From the NCBI GenBank assembly GCA_947448865.1, contig CANFOW010000008.1, positions 1-56,755 of the forward strand: a stretch of 56,755 nucleotides of DNA, read 5' to 3'. A program made the position numbers and the translations under genes. Shown here piece by piece: positions 1-10,506 of the stretch; position 1 is the stretch's first letter, and every line of letters starts with the position of its first letter. The stretch comes from Actinomycetota bacterium (GTDB taxonomy: Bacteria; Actinomycetota; Actinomycetes; S36-B12; UBA5976). A model generated the notes under the pieces. That model saw nothing but the letters and a program-made list of their open reading frames with translations. It searched no databases and was not told the origin of the DNA.

Positions 1-191
1 ACGAAGCGGCCGTTGAGGTCTCGTGTGACAAGCCGGTGATGTTCAAGGGCGGTGGCAAGCCGATGGGCTGTGGGGCGGGCAAGGCCGGTAGCGGAGACGA
101 GGCTTGCAAGGGTCATTGGTCCGGCTTCGAGGGCGTCCAAAATGTGGGCAGCCTTGTCAAGGACCCCAACCCCGCTACTACTATCGTCCAT
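1..191 (-). CDS. ltbR: IclR-family transcriptional regulator (LtbR/NdgR-like), 5' part only, truncated by window edge
   Basis: Reverse complement from ATG at 191..189 reads [63 protein letters not shown], an IclR N-terminal winged HTH, divergent from leuC as is common in Actinobacteria. Not in the ORF track because it is truncated. Confidence 0.85.
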   Translation of the reverse strand, partial: MDDSSSGVGVLDKAAHILDALEAGPMTLASLVSATGLARPTAHRLATALEHHRLVTRDLNGRF

Positions 192-227
192 GTAGTGATA
201 TTGCCGTCTCGAAATGTGAGATGTCAA
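192..227 (-). promoter_or_regulatory. Putative sigma70-type promoter of the IclR gene, leaderless
   Basis: Minus strand: TTGACA (227..222), 18-nt spacer, CAATAT (203..198), 6 nt, then ATG. Confidence 0.6.
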
Positions 228-250
228 AACGTACTCAAAGGAGAGGCATC

Positions 251-1663
251 ATGGCATTGACCCTGGCCGAAAAAGTGTGGCGCGATCACATCGTGCGAAG
301 TGCCGAAGGCGAACCTGATTTATTGTTCATTGACCTTCATCTTGTGCATGAGGTAACGAGCCCGCAGGCATTCGACGGACTTCGTGCGAGTGGACGATCG
401 GTGCGTCGTCCTGACCTGACGCTTGCTACCGAAGATCACAACGTTCCAACCATTGATATTGATAAGCCGATTGCTGATCCAATCAGCGCAGCGCAAGTAA
501 ACGCACTTCGTGTGAACTGTGAAGAGTTTGGCGTCCCCATTTATTCACTGGGTAATGCTGAGCAGGGCATTGTTCACGTTGTAGGTCCGCAACTAGGTCT
601 GACTCAACCGGGTATGACCGTTGTGTGTGGTGACTCGCATACTTCTACACATGGCGCATTTGGTGCGCTTGCATTTGGAATTGGTACGAGCGAAGTTGAG
701 CATGTGCTCGCAACGCAAACGTTGCCGTTGAAACCTTTCAAGACCATGGCCATCACAGTTAACGGTAAGTTGCCTGCAGGTGTAACTGCCAAAGATTTGA
801 TTCTCGCAATCATCGCGCAAATCGGAACTGGTGGCGGACAAGGTTATGTTTTGGAATACCGCGGTGAAGCGATTCGCGCTTTGTCGATGGAAGGTCGCAT
901 GACAATCTGCAACATGAGTATTGAAGCAGGTGCTCGCGCAGGAATGATTGCACCGGATGACACAACCTTTGAATTCCTTAAGGGCAAAGAACGTGCTCCG
1001 CAAGGCGCTGATTGGGATGCAGCCGTCGAGTATTGGAAGACTTTGCAAACTGATGACACTGCGCGTTTTGACGCTGAAGTGATTATCAATGCCGAAGAAC
1101 TCAGCCCGTTCGTCACATGGGGTACAAATCCGGGACAAGGCGTGCCATTGAATAGCACTGTTCCTGGCCCTGATGATTACGAAGACGAATCGCAAAAGCT
1201 AGCTGCTGAAAAGGCGCTTGCATACATGGGGCTGACCGCAGGTATGCAGGTCAAAGACATTCGCGTCGATACCGTGTTCCTTGGATCATGCACAAATGGC
1301 CGCATAGAAGATTTGCGGGCAGCTGCGGACGTGCTTCGTGGTCGCACTGTGGCAAGCGATGTACGCATGCTTGTCGTTCCAGGTTCGGTGCGAGTGCGGT
1401 TGAAGGCTATCGAAGAAGGCCTCGACAAAGTTTTCATCGAGTCTGGTGCTGAATGGCGTGAAGCAGGTTGCTCAATGTGTCTTGCTATGAACCCTGACAA
1501 GCTCACACCGGGTGAACGCAGCGCTTCCACGTCGAACCGTAACTTCGAAGGTCGCCAAGGCCCAGGTGGACGCACTCACTTAGTGTCGCCGCAAGTTGCA
1601 GCAGCAACCGCAGTACGCGGAACACTGTCTTCACCAGCTGACTTAGCACCGATTGGAGCATGA
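251..1663 (+). CDS. leuC: 3-isopropylmalate dehydratase large subunit
   Basis: [15 protein letters not shown] start preceded by AAAGGAG; aconitase-family motifs ([42 protein letters not shown]). The ORF-track start at 104 is an over-extension. Confidence 0.96.
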   Translation: MALTLAEKVWRDHIVRSAEGEPDLLFIDLHLVHEVTSPQAFDGLRASGRSVRRPDLTLATEDHNVPTIDIDKPIADPISAAQVNALRVNCEEFGVPIYSLGNAEQGIVHVVGPQLGLTQPGMTVVCGDSHTSTHGAFGALAFGIGTSEVEHVLATQTLPLKPFKTMAITVNGKLPAGVTAKDLILAIIAQIGTGGGQGYVLEYRGEAIRALSMEGRMTICNMSIEAGARAGMIAPDDTTFEFLKGKERAPQGADWDAAVEYWKTLQTDDTARFDAEVIINAEELSPFVTWGTNPGQGVPLNSTVPGPDDYEDESQKLAAEKALAYMGLTAGMQVKDIRVDTVFLGSCTNGRIEDLRAAADVLRGRTVASDVRMLVVPGSVRVRLKAIEEGLDKVFIESGAEWREAGCSMCLAMNPDKLTPGERSASTSNRNFEGRQGPGGRTHLVSPQVAAATAVRGTLSSPADLAPIGA

Positions 1664-2253
1664 TCATGGAAAAATTCGTCACTCACGAAGGCACCGCTGT
1701 CCCATTGCGTGCCAGCAATGTTGATACTGACCAGATCATTCCTGCCGAGTACCTCAAGCGCATTACACGTCACGGGTTTGAAGATGGCTTATTCGCTGCT
1801 TGGCGCAAGGATCCATCATTTGTGTTGAACCAACCGCAATTCGATGGCGCAACTGTGCTCATTGCTGGTCCGGACTTTGGTACGGGCTCGAGTCGCGAAC
1901 ACGCAGTCTGGGCATTGATGGATTACGGCTTCAAAGTTGTTATCTCGTCACGCTTTGCTGACATCTTCCGCGGCAACTCGGGCAAGCAAGGGCTCCTCAC
2001 TGCACTGGTCTCACAAGACGCAGTTGATCAGTTGTGGAAAGAAGTAGAGAACAATCCTGAAACTCAAGTCACGGTCAACCTGGAAGAGCGCACAGTCTCT
2101 GCAGGTGGCTTCACAGCACCATTTGAAGTCGACGATTATGTCCGGTGGCGCCTGATGGAAGGACTCGACGACGTGGGTTTGACTCTTAAGCACGTTGATG
2201 AAATCGCCGCATTTGAGGCAAAACGCCCGAGTTTTAAGCCTGTAACGGCCTAA
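1660..2253 (+). CDS. leuD: 3-isopropylmalate dehydratase small subunit
   Basis: [26 protein letters not shown] and [17 protein letters not shown]; overlaps the leuC stop. Start may be 1660 or 1666. Confidence 0.96.
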   Translation: MIMEKFVTHEGTAVPLRASNVDTDQIIPAEYLKRITRHGFEDGLFAAWRKDPSFVLNQPQFDGATVLIAGPDFGTGSSREHAVWALMDYGFKVVISSRFADIFRGNSGKQGLLTALVSQDAVDQLWKEVENNPETQVTVNLEERTVSAGGFTAPFEVDDYVRWRLMEGLDDVGLTLKHVDEIAAFEAKRPSFKPVTA

Positions 2254-2360
2254 ATACTTGCGCTGAGAGCAAAAAACCCCGAAAAATAAGGGATTTACTC
2301 TGCTTTTTCGGCGTGGCGTTGCTAAAACCCTTGATTTTGGTGCGTAAAGTCATACTTGAG

Positions 2361-2420
2361 CCAGACGGGGAAGTCTGGAACAACTCAAATCCCGCGACTT
2401 GGGTAACACACTTAAGTCGC
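2361..2420 (+). promoter_or_regulatory. Candidate structured 5' leader of hup (two hairpins)
   Basis: CCAGAC(2361-2366)-ggggaa-GTCTGG(2373-2378); GCGACTT(2394-2400)-13 nt-AAGTCGC(2414-2420). Confidence 0.45.
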
Positions 2421-2473
2421 AAGTCCACACCGGCTTTCACAGCGAATGTCGGGCCTAAGTATGGAGGACCCAA

Positions 2474-2752
2474 GTGAACAAGGCAGAACTGATTGATCTG
2501 GTCGCAGAGCGTGCCGAAATCAGCAAGAAAGATGCAACCGCAGCTGTTGACGCAGTTTTCGACTCAATCAAGGGCGCAGTTGCCAAGGGTGACAAGGTTT
2601 CGCTTAGCGGCTTTGGCATCTTCGAGAAGTCAGACCGTGCAGCTCGCACTGGCCGCAACCCACAAACTGGCGACCCTGTAAACATTGCAGCAACGTCCGT
2701 TCCAAAGTTCCGCGCTGGCGCAGAATTCAAGAAGCACGTTTCAGGCAAGTAA
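2474..2752 (+). CDS. hup: HU-family DNA-binding protein
   Basis: MNKAELIDLVAERAEISKKDATAAVDAVFDSI...GFGIFEKSDRAARTGRNPQTGDPV. Confidence 0.95.
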   Translation: MNKAELIDLVAERAEISKKDATAAVDAVFDSIKGAVAKGDKVSLSGFGIFEKSDRAARTGRNPQTGDPVNIAATSVPKFRAGAEFKKHVSGK

Positions 2753-2765
2753 TTTCGAATTAGAC

Positions 2766-2801
2766 AGAGGTCGGACTCGGTAACTATCGAGTCCGACCTC
2801 T
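2766..2801 (+). terminator. Rho-independent-like terminator after hup
   Basis: AGAGGTCGGACTCG-gtaactat-CGAGTCCGACCTCT, perfect 14-bp stem followed by a T-rich run. Confidence 0.85.
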
Positions 2802-2825
2802 TCTTATGTGTCAGGATTTGTCATT

Positions 2826-3572
2826 ATGAGTAAAGTGCCACCGCAGAGTCCCCCAGGTTTTTGGTACAACATCGTGAAGGGCATCCTTCGTCCACCGTTG
2901 ATGCTGCTCACAAAACGAGACTGGCGTGGTGGCGAACACTTAAAAACAGACGCCGGAATCATTCTTGCGATGAATCACTTGTCGTGGTTCGACCCATTTG
3001 TCGCAGCGCACTTTGCAAATGACCAAGGTCGTCCAGCTCGGTTCCTAGCTAAGGCTGAAGTATTTAAAGCGCCAGGTATTGGACACATGCTTAAAGGAGC
3101 GGGCCAAATCCCGGTTCAACGAGGAACCTCAGCCGCAGTCGGCTCACTGCATTCTGCAATTGAAGCAGTGAAAAAAGGTGAGTGCCTTGTGATTTATCCC
3201 GAAGGAACACTCACGCGTGATCCGAACCTGTGGCCGATGACTGCAAAAAATGGTGTGGCGCGCATTGCATTGACAACGGGTGCACAAGTTATTCCGGCGG
3301 CCCAGTGGGGTCCACAAGAAGTTTTAGCGCCGTATTCCAAAATGCCAAAGTTGTTTCCACGCAAAACCATGCATGTGTGGGCTCGGCCTGCCGTTGACCT
3401 CGATGATTTACGCAACCAGCCGTTAACGGCGACTGTGTTACGTGAGGCAACTGCCCGCATCATGGCTGAGATTACGTCAATCCTTGGTGAGATTCGTGGC
3501 GAACAGCCACCGGCACAGCCACTTGATCGAGATGAAGTATTAGGAACTAAGAAACCGAAAGCTGGCGAGTAA
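2826..3572 (+). CDS. plsC: 1-acyl-sn-glycerol-3-phosphate acyltransferase (PlsC family)
   Basis: NHLSWFDPF (NHX4D) and YPEGTLTRD motifs; ends at the gpsA start. Confidence 0.88.
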   Translation: MSKVPPQSPPGFWYNIVKGILRPPLMLLTKRDWRGGEHLKTDAGIILAMNHLSWFDPFVAAHFANDQGRPARFLAKAEVFKAPGIGHMLKGAGQIPVQRGTSAAVGSLHSAIEAVKKGECLVIYPEGTLTRDPNLWPMTAKNGVARIALTTGAQVIPAAQWGPQEVLAPYSKMPKLFPRKTMHVWARPAVDLDDLRNQPLTATVLREATARIMAEITSILGEIRGEQPPAQPLDRDEVLGTKKPKAGE

Positions 3573-4591
3573 TGCGCGCTGCTGTGATGGGTGCTGGTTC
3601 ATGGGGCACAGTGTTTTCGATGATCTTGGCTGATGCTGGTTGTGGCGTTTCTTTATGGGCGCGTTCATCGAACGTTGCTGACGAAATCAACGGGTCGCAT
3701 TTGAATTCCTCGTACACCGCTTCAATGCCGTTACCTGCGTCCATTACTGCGTCAACGAGTGCTCAAGAAGTGTTGAGTAATTCTGATGTTGTTGTGCTTG
3801 CGATTCCAGCTCAGAAGCTTCGCGAAAACTTAAGCGAATGGACTGGGCACATTCCAAGCGAGTCTGTGTTGGTGTCCCTCATGAAGGGTGTCGAGCTCGG
3901 TACAACGCAACGCATGAGCCAAGTCATCGCGGATGTATCAGGCGTCAACTTTGAGCGCATCGCGGTTGTGTCCGGACCAAACCTTGCACACGAGATTGCA
4001 GCCCGTGAGCCAGCTGCTACGACCGTGGCGTGCATTGATGAAGAATCAGCTCGCAGACTTCAAGATGCGTGCACAACGGATTATTTCCGCCCGTATTACA
4101 CAACAGATGTGATCGGCGTGGAAATCGCTGGTGCGCTCAAGAATGTGATTGCCCTTGCAAACGGTATGGCTGTTGGGCTCGGGTACGGCGAAAATTCGCA
4201 AGCTGCGCTCATGACGCGAGGACTAGCCGAAATGTCTCGACTAGGAGTTGCTCTCGGCGCGAACCCGTTAACGTTTGCGGGGCTTGCTGGTGTCGGCGAT
4301 TTGATTGCAACATGCCAGTCACCCCTGTCGCGTAACCGCACAATCGGTGAACTGTTGGGTCAAGGGCTCACCATTGATCAAGCTGTTGCAAAAACCAAGA
4401 CAACATCTGAAGGTGTCAAGAGTTGCCAACCATTGTTTGAATTGGCGCAGGCTCATGGTGTCGACATGCCAATCACAGAGCAAGTGGTCAATGTTGTGCA
4501 CCATGGCAAGAGTCCAGTTGAAGTGTTGCGCGCGTTTATGTCCCGTCCTGCTCGGGCGGAATCAGGTCACGAAGCTATGGAGCACATGTAA
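3572..4591 (+). CDS. gpsA: NAD(P)+-dependent glycerol-3-phosphate dehydrogenase
   Basis: GAGSWGTVFSMILADAG Rossmann motif; GVEIAGALKNVIALANGMAVGLGYGENSQAALMTRG. Confidence 0.95.
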   Translation: MRAAVMGAGSWGTVFSMILADAGCGVSLWARSSNVADEINGSHLNSSYTASMPLPASITASTSAQEVLSNSDVVVLAIPAQKLRENLSEWTGHIPSESVLVSLMKGVELGTTQRMSQVIADVSGVNFERIAVVSGPNLAHEIAAREPAATTVACIDEESARRLQDACTTDYFRPYYTTDVIGVEIAGALKNVIALANGMAVGLGYGENSQAALMTRGLAEMSRLGVALGANPLTFAGLAGVGDLIATCQSPLSRNRTIGELLGQGLTIDQAVAKTKTTSEGVKSCQPLFELAQAHGVDMPITEQVVNVVHHGKSPVEVLRAFMSRPARAESGHEAMEHM

Positions 4592-4600
4592 TACAACTGA

Positions 4601-5758
4601 TTAGCGAAGCAGCAAGTCCAATGCTGCACGCAGGTCAGCCCACAGGTCTTCGACGTTTTCAATTCCGCACGATAACCGAATGAGTGTTTCCGAAATTTCC
4701 GGATTTTCTGCTGGCCAACGACGACGTCGCTCGATTAATGTTTCCACTCCACCCAAAGATGTTGCATGCGACATCAATGTCACGGACTCGCACACTCTTT
4801 GCGCATCTTCGGGTCCGCCGATGGTTTCAAAAGACAAGACCGTTCCAGGGCCAGACGTTTGGTCTTTCGCGACCTGAGCATTCTTATGGCCGGGTAATCC
4901 GGGGTAGTGCACTACGCGTACACAGGGGTGATCTTGTAACCGTTCTGCCAAAATTTGCGCGTTGTGTTCTGCGCGATCGATGCGCACATTAAGTGTGCGA
5001 ATTCCACGAAGTGCCAGAAAACCATCGAAGGCACTAGGAACTGCGCCAAGAAGTACGCGTCGCATGAGAAATTCTTCGGCGAGTTCATGATCAGCCGTGA
5101 CGAGTGCGCCCATCAGCAAATCCGAATGTCCGGACAAACCTTTTGTCACACTATGCATAACGACATGTGCTCCGAGTGCCAATGGCTTTTGACGAACGGG
5201 TGTCATGAATGTGTTGTCGACGACTAATCGTGCGCCAACTTCGTGGCACATAGCTGCGGTCGCTCGGATGTCTCCAATTTCAATCATCGGATTAGTTGGA
5301 GATTCAATCCATACCCATGATGCAGTGATACCGTCGCGATGAATTGCTTCACGCATAGCATCCATGTCTGTGATGTCGACTAATCGAAGCGTGATGCGAT
5401 GAGCGTCCGCGAGTTCACGAAGGCGAACTGAGACACCGGTGTAGGAAAATTTGCTGGCCACAATGACTGACTGGGGCGCGAATAAATCGAAGACTGCGTT
5501 CGCGGCGGCCATGCCACTTGAGAATGTGACTGCGGTTCCGCCTTCGAGTTGGCCGATGACATTTTCCAGCGCATTCAGGGTCTCGTTGTATTCCCGGTGA
5601 TAACCGAATGGCCCACCAGCATGCAAGGTGCTTGATGCCACGATGGGTTGGTTAATGGGACCATCGGGCACTCGTGGTGGTCGTCCACCGTGTACGGAAA
5701 TTGTGTCGTCGTGTGAAAAGTCGACGGGCTCTCGAGAATCAGGCGCAACCATGCACAT
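4601..5758 (-). CDS. Cys/Met-metabolism PLP-dependent enzyme (cystathionine gamma-synthase/lyase family)
   Basis: GTAVTFSSGMAAANAVFDL, VVDNTFMTP, MHSVTKGLSGHSDLLMG (PLP lysine), SLGGVETLIE. Start likely at 5758 or 5752; the upstream part of the ORF overlaps ddl. Confidence 0.9.
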   Translation of the reverse strand: MCMVAPDSREPVDFSHDDTISVHGGRPPRVPDGPINQPIVASSTLHAGGPFGYHREYNETLNALENVIGQLEGGTAVTFSSGMAAANAVFDLFAPQSVIVASKFSYTGVSVRLRELADAHRITLRLVDITDMDAMREAIHRDGITASWVWIESPTNPMIEIGDIRATAAMCHEVGARLVVDNTFMTPVRQKPLALGAHVVMHSVTKGLSGHSDLLMGALVTADHELAEEFLMRRVLLGAVPSAFDGFLALRGIRTLNVRIDRAEHNAQILAERLQDHPCVRVVHYPGLPGHKNAQVAKDQTSGPGTVLSFETIGGPEDAQRVCESVTLMSHATSLGGVETLIERRRRWPAENPEISETLIRLSCGIENVEDLWADLRAALDLLLR

Positions 5759-5806
5759 CAGACTAGTGGCAAAGGAATTGCGTCTGTGTGGACTAGCGTT
5801 GAACCT

Positions 5807-6901
5807 ATGAGCCAGCGCATAAGAGTTGCAGTGATTTTTGGTGGTCGCAGCAGCGAGCACGAAATTTCTTGCATTTCTGCGGGTAGTGTTCTGCGAGCTC
5901 TTGATCGCGATAAGTACGACGTGGTACCGATCGGTATTACACGAGTTGGCCAGTGGGTTCTTGAGGCTGACGACGCAGACCGGCTCTCGGTCGTTGATGG
6001 TATTTTCCCCGAAGTTGATGCCACGCGTTCGCCGGTTTTGTTTACGCCTGACCCAACGGCGCACGAACTTGTTGTGCAAACGACAGTGCCTTCAGTGCTT
6101 GCCCAAGTCGATGTTGCTTTCCCTGTGTTGCATGGACCTTGGGGTGAAGATGGAACTATTCAGGGACTACTAGAACTTGCTGGTGTGCCTTATGTGGGCT
6201 CTGGCGTTTTTGCTTCGGCGGCATCGATGGATAAGGCTCACATGAAGTCAATGTTGCATGCGGCTGGGCTGGCTGTTGGTCCATACGAAGTGATTACAGA
6301 TTTCCAGTGGCGGCATCAACGCGAACACGCGCTTGATCGAGTAAGTCGCTTGGGTTTGCCAGTTTTCGTTAAACCAAGTCGTGCTGGATCAAGTGTGGGC
6401 ATTACTAAGGTAAAAAATTATTCAGAACTTGAGTCCGCTATTGAATTAGCCCGACTGCATGATCCTAAAGTTGTTATTGAAGCAAGCATTGAAAATAATC
6501 GCGAAATTGAGTGTGGTGTACTCGGTTCTGCCAATGGTCCGCAAGCAAGCGTGGTTGCAGAAATTGTGGTGCGCGAAGGTCACGAGTTTTATGACTATGA
6601 AGCAAAGTATGTTGACGACTCTGTGGACCTCGTTGTACCGGCTGAGTTATCGGACTCTGTGAGTGCGCGAGTGCGAGAACTCGCATGTGAAGCATTCTTA
6701 GCTCTTGATTGCGAAGGTCTTGCTCGCGTCGACATGTTTATTTCTGGCGATGACATTCTCATTAACGAGCTCAACACGATGCCAGGCTTTACGCCGATTT
6801 CTATGTTTCCTCGGATGTGGGCGAACACGGGACTGGATTATCCAGAGCTTGTTGATGCACTAATTCAAGACGCGATTCGTCGTGGAACGGGTTTGCGTTA
6901 G
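5807..6901 (+). CDS. ddl: D-alanine--D-alanine ligase
   Basis: MSQRIRVAVIFGGRSSEHEIS; FPVLHGPWGEDGTIQGLLELAGVPYVGSGV; ATP-grasp NELNTMPGFTPISMFP. Confidence 0.96.
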   Translation: MSQRIRVAVIFGGRSSEHEISCISAGSVLRALDRDKYDVVPIGITRVGQWVLEADDADRLSVVDGIFPEVDATRSPVLFTPDPTAHELVVQTTVPSVLAQVDVAFPVLHGPWGEDGTIQGLLELAGVPYVGSGVFASAASMDKAHMKSMLHAAGLAVGPYEVITDFQWRHQREHALDRVSRLGLPVFVKPSRAGSSVGITKVKNYSELESAIELARLHDPKVVIEASIENNREIECGVLGSANGPQASVVAEIVVREGHEFYDYEAKYVDDSVDLVVPAELSDSVSARVRELACEAFLALDCEGLARVDMFISGDDILINELNTMPGFTPISMFPRMWANTGLDYPELVDALIQDAIRRGTGLR

Positions 6902-7380
6902 TTTCGCACGGGCAGGCTCGAAGAAATTTCTGAAAGCACGTTAACTTCTGGTTCATACACGTCAGGCACAGTAATCGACACAGTCACGGCCAACGATGTT
7001 GATACAAATGTGTAGCCGTGTGTTCGCGGCACCATAGACCAGTCGATTCCGTTAACGGTTATGGCCTGAGTCGAGATGGGAACTTGCGGATTTTCCTCGC
7101 CACATCGCAACACAATTGTGGGGTCACCCCAGACTGCAGAAATTTTTTCCACGTGATTTGTGCTTGGTGTGACGACCCGTCTGCCTTGATCAAGCATGTG
7201 ACCGGGTAGCCCTGCAATAAGCGATTTGCACGCCGTTTGTTGTGTAGCGACGACGGGGTAGTCCGGGACAGCAACGGTGCTTGCCGCACAACTCGTGAGA
7301 CTCGTGCCCAGTACTAAGCAAATTGCTGCCAGTCCAACCTGACGCGACTTCGCACGGACTGCGTGCTTGTGAGAATTCAT
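6898..7380 (-). CDS. DUF3515-family lipoprotein-like protein
   Basis: Lipobox-like LGTSLTSCAAS; position between ddl and thiL is typical of actinobacterial DUF3515. Confidence 0.75.
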   Translation of the reverse strand: MNSHKHAVRAKSRQVGLAAICLVLGTSLTSCAASTVAVPDYPVVATQQTACKSLIAGLPGHMLDQGRRVVTPSTNHVEKISAVWGDPTIVLRCGEENPQVPISTQAITVNGIDWSMVPRTHGYTFVSTSLAVTVSITVPDVYEPEVNVLSEISSSLPVRN

Positions 7381-7559
7381 GGCGTCGCACTCAGCGAGCA
7401 TGTGGGAACGGGTCACTCTAGAAATGTACGTCAGGACAGGTCATTGTGTGGGTAACCCCGACAATGCCGTGAATGTGCCAGAGTTCAAAGCAGTGTTCGT
7501 GAATGAAGTGTGACTGCCCAAGCGCTCTTGATTGTGTGTTACGGACTACCGTTGACACT

Positions 7560-8516
7560 GTGGTGACGGAACAAACTGTGGGCGACATTGGCGAGTTTGC
7601 GTTGATTGATGCCATCTCGAAGCGACTTCGTGCCGCAGACCCAAACATGGTCAGTGTTGGAATTGGTGATGACTCGGCTGTCGTTACAGCTCAAGGTAAC
7701 AATGTCGTCGCATGCGTAGACATGCTCACACAAGGAGTCCACTTTCGACTTGATTGGTCATCGGGACATGATGTTGGCCGTAAGGCAGCTGCCCAAAACC
7801 TTGCCGACATTTTTGCAATGGGTGCCTCACCAACTGCGTTACTGGTCGGGCTCGCGTTACCTCGCACAACACCAGTGGCATGGGTCCTTGATCTTGCTGA
7901 TGGTTTGAGTCAAGAGGCCGAGTCCGTCGGTGTTGCCGTTGTTGGAGGCGACATTGTGCGAAGTGAACACATCGCAATCAGCGTGACTGCGCTCGGACAA
8001 CTCGAAGGACGCCAACCGATTATGCGTAGCGGCGCAAAGCCCGGTGATATTGTTGCTATTGCGGGACGTCTTGGTTTTGCCGCAGCAGGTTTGCTTATGT
8101 TGCAACGAGGCTTCCGATCGCCGCGCGCATTAGTTAACGCACACCGTGTACCTACGCCGCCGTACGCTCTTGCACAGGCTGGTCGTCATGCTCACGCAAT
8201 GATTGATGTGAGTGATGGATTGATTTCTGACTTGGGTCACATCGCTCGAGCTTCCAATGTTGGAATAGAAATTTCAAGTAATGCTTTTGCAATTCCAGAC
8301 GAACTCGCATCTGCAGCTGGTGCATTTAGTGCAGATGCCATGGATTGGATTTTGACTGGTGGAGAAGACCATGCATTCGTAGCAACATTTGCAGATGGTC
8401 TTGTTGTGCCATCGGGCTGGACAATTATTGGCACCGTATCTGATCGCGGTGTGGGTGTCTGGGTAGATGGACAGATTCGCACCGGCGGCGGATGGGATCA
8501 TTTCAGCGACAAATAA
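7560..8516 (+). CDS. thiL: Thiamine-monophosphate kinase
   Basis: VGIGDDSAVV, CVDMLTQGVHFRLDWSSGHDVGRKAAAQNLADIFAMGA, GGEDHAFVATF; GTG start at 7560 or 7563. Confidence 0.92.
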   Translation: MVTEQTVGDIGEFALIDAISKRLRAADPNMVSVGIGDDSAVVTAQGNNVVACVDMLTQGVHFRLDWSSGHDVGRKAAAQNLADIFAMGASPTALLVGLALPRTTPVAWVLDLADGLSQEAESVGVAVVGGDIVRSEHIAISVTALGQLEGRQPIMRSGAKPGDIVAIAGRLGFAAAGLLMLQRGFRSPRALVNAHRVPTPPYALAQAGRHAHAMIDVSDGLISDLGHIARASNVGIEISSNAFAIPDELASAAGAFSADAMDWILTGGEDHAFVATFADGLVVPSGWTIIGTVSDRGVGVWVDGQIRTGGGWDHFSDK

Positions 8517-8546
8517 AAAGACCCCGCCGAAGCGAGGTCCTTTTAA
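8514..8546. terminator. Bidirectional terminator between convergent thiL and rpmB
   Basis: AAAAAGACCCCGCCGAAGCGAGGTCCTTTT imperfect hairpin with A-run 5' and T-run 3'. Confidence 0.65.
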
Positions 8547-8558
8547 GAATTCGAATTA

Positions 8559-8747
8559 TTATGCGCGAGCAACCTTGCCAGCACGAATGCATGAGGTACA
8601 CACGTTCAGACGCTTTGGTGTCTTACCGACCAACGCACGCACTGACTGAATGTTTGGGTTGAATCGACGATTGGTACGTCGATGCGAGTGCGAGATGTTG
8701 TGGCCAAAGCCTGGGCCTTTGCCACAGACGTCACATACAGCAGCCAC
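8559..8747 (-). CDS. rpmB: 50S ribosomal protein L28
   Basis: (M)[61 protein letters not shown] start at 8747. The ORF-track start is over-extended. Confidence 0.95.
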   Translation of the reverse strand: MAAVCDVCGKGPGFGHNISHSHRRTNRRFNPNIQSVRALVGKTPKRLNVCTSCIRAGKVARA

Positions 8748-8859
8748 TTTGACTCCTTGGGTTGAAATTGAATTAGCCTCGTAAGAATACCTTTTATTTA
8801 GGTAAAAGTTCAATTTGAGCCTCGACGCCCTATGTCAGGATGCCCGATAGCCTGAACCT

Positions 8860-10506
8860 GTGCGAAATAAGGGCTCAGATCGGCGGGCATCCCAGATTGA
8901 TGCGACGGCTATTCGTCGTATTTTTCGGCGATTTTATGCCGATTTACAGGCTCATGAGCAACTGATTAACGATTTAAATGTCTTTCCCGTGCCAGATGGC
9001 GACACTGGCACCAACTCGGCCCTGACAATCCAGGCGGGCTTACTCAACCTGGATAAGGGCCGTTCGAGTGTGGTTGCAGTTCTTGGGCAGATTGCCGAGG
9101 ATGCTTCGCTTGGTGCTCGCGGTAACTCGGGTGTGATTCTGGCTGAATATGTGCGTGGTCTTGCAGAGTCAGCAAAGCCGGACGTTGATGCACACACATG
9201 GTCCGAGATGCTAAAGAGCGCAGCGACCTGTGCATCGCAAGCTGTGTCACTTCCGCGTGAAGGAACGATGCTCACCGTAGCGTCTGTGGTTGCCGAAATT
9301 TGCGTCCCCGAAGAAGTGATTGACGATAACAAAGAATCTGATGGCGACACTGAGGCAAAAAATTTCGGCAGCGAGACTATGGCTAACTTTGCAGCCTTTG
9401 CTGGTGAAGTATCACGTGCTGCGCGTGCTGCTCTTGCACTGACTACGGAGCAATTGCCTGAACTTCGTGCAGCAGGTGTCGTTGATTCTGGCGCGATGGT
9501 GTTGACGCTGTTTCATGATGCTGTTGCTTCCGAGTTACTCGGTGTTGCCATGCCCGAGATTGAATTAGCGCAACGTACCTGCGATGTCAGCGCAATCGAA
9601 TATCACGGGCCAACCTTTGAAGTGATGTTTCTCTTTGAAGCCGACCTTGTGGCATGTGAGTCATTGCGCGAAGAGCTAGGTGTTGTTGGTGAATCTGTCA
9701 CCGTGTCTGGCCGCGAGTCGCCCTTTCGAGTTCACGTTCACGTAGATCAACCAGCCGATGCCATTTCTGAAGCTTTAAAACATGGTCGCGTACGTAAAGT
9801 TGAAATTACGAAGTTGTTGCTAGAAGACACCCTTATCGCCAATGACCTTGATGGCATTGGCGTGGTGTGTGCTTGTGATTGTGCTGGATTGCGTGATCTT
9901 GTTGAATCAACAGGCGCACAGTATGTATCCGTTGCGTCAACAGTTGCTCCTGCTACTCGCGAATTCATAGACGCCGCTCGAAAGCTCAATCGTGCGAATG
10001 TTGTTATTTTGCCAAGTAATACCGACAGTCAAGCAAGTGCAGCGCTTGCAGCGCATCAACTGCGAGCTAACGGAATCCTGGCTCATGTCATCAACACAAC
10101 TTCGGTGCCAGCATCACTTTCTGCGCTTGCGGTCTTTGACGCTAGCCATTCGATATCAGAAGTTGTCGACTCAATGTCGCAAGCTGCACGAGCCACGCGA
10201 AGTGTTGTCGTCACCCACGCTGCACGAAGCACAATGACAGCACTGGGCATGTGTCATCAAGGTGACACCATTGCGTTAGTTGATAACACTCCCTTTGCTA
10301 TTTCGAAAACAGCGTCGAGCGAAGACATGGTAATTAATGCGATTCATGATCTGCTCGATAATGGTGGGGAAGTCGTGACAATCATCATGGGCAGGAATGG
10401 CGATGAATCCATCGTTGAGGGGTTACGAGCTGATTTTCCTGAAGTTGAATTCGCTGTGTACTGGGGAAATCAAACTCACACTGACTATGTTGTGGGAGTC
10501 GAGTGA
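8860..10506 (+). CDS. DAK2-domain (DhaL/YloV, FakA-like) kinase protein
   Basis: LINDLNVFPVPDGDTGTNSALTI...GARGNSGVILAEYVRG...SLPREGTMLTV; located upstream of recG. Confidence 0.9.
   Translation: MRNKGSDRRASQIDATAIRRIFRRFYADLQAHEQLINDLNVFPVPDGDTGTNSALTIQAGLLNLDKGRSSVVAVLGQIAEDASLGARGNSGVILAEYVRGLAESAKPDVDAHTWSEMLKSAATCASQAVSLPREGTMLTVASVVAEICVPEEVIDDNKESDGDTEAKNFGSETMANFAAFAGEVSRAARAALALTTEQLPELRAAGVVDSGAMVLTLFHDAVASELLGVAMPEIELAQRTCDVSAIEYHGPTFEVMFLFEADLVACESLREELGVVGESVTVSGRESPFRVHVHVDQPADAISEALKHGRVRKVEITKLLLEDTLIANDLDGIGVVCACDCAGLRDLVESTGAQYVSVASTVAPATREFIDAARKLNRANVVILPSNTDSQASAALAAHQLRANGILAHVINTTSVPASLSALAVFDASHSISEVVDSMSQAARATRSVVVTHAARSTMTALGMCHQGDTIALVDNTPFAISKTASSEDMVINAIHDLLDNGGEVVTIIMGRNGDESIVEGLRADFPEVEFAVYWGNQTHTDYVVGVE

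Noticed and set aside
593-1195. 200-aa minus-strand ORF opposite leuC
   Set aside because: Shadow ORF on a strongly conserved leuC; no domain signal.
5759-6079. N-terminal extension of the PLP-enzyme ORF (4601..6079)
   Set aside because: It overlaps the divergent ddl coding sequence, and the residues lack similarity to the PLP fold; start at about 5758/5752 preferred.
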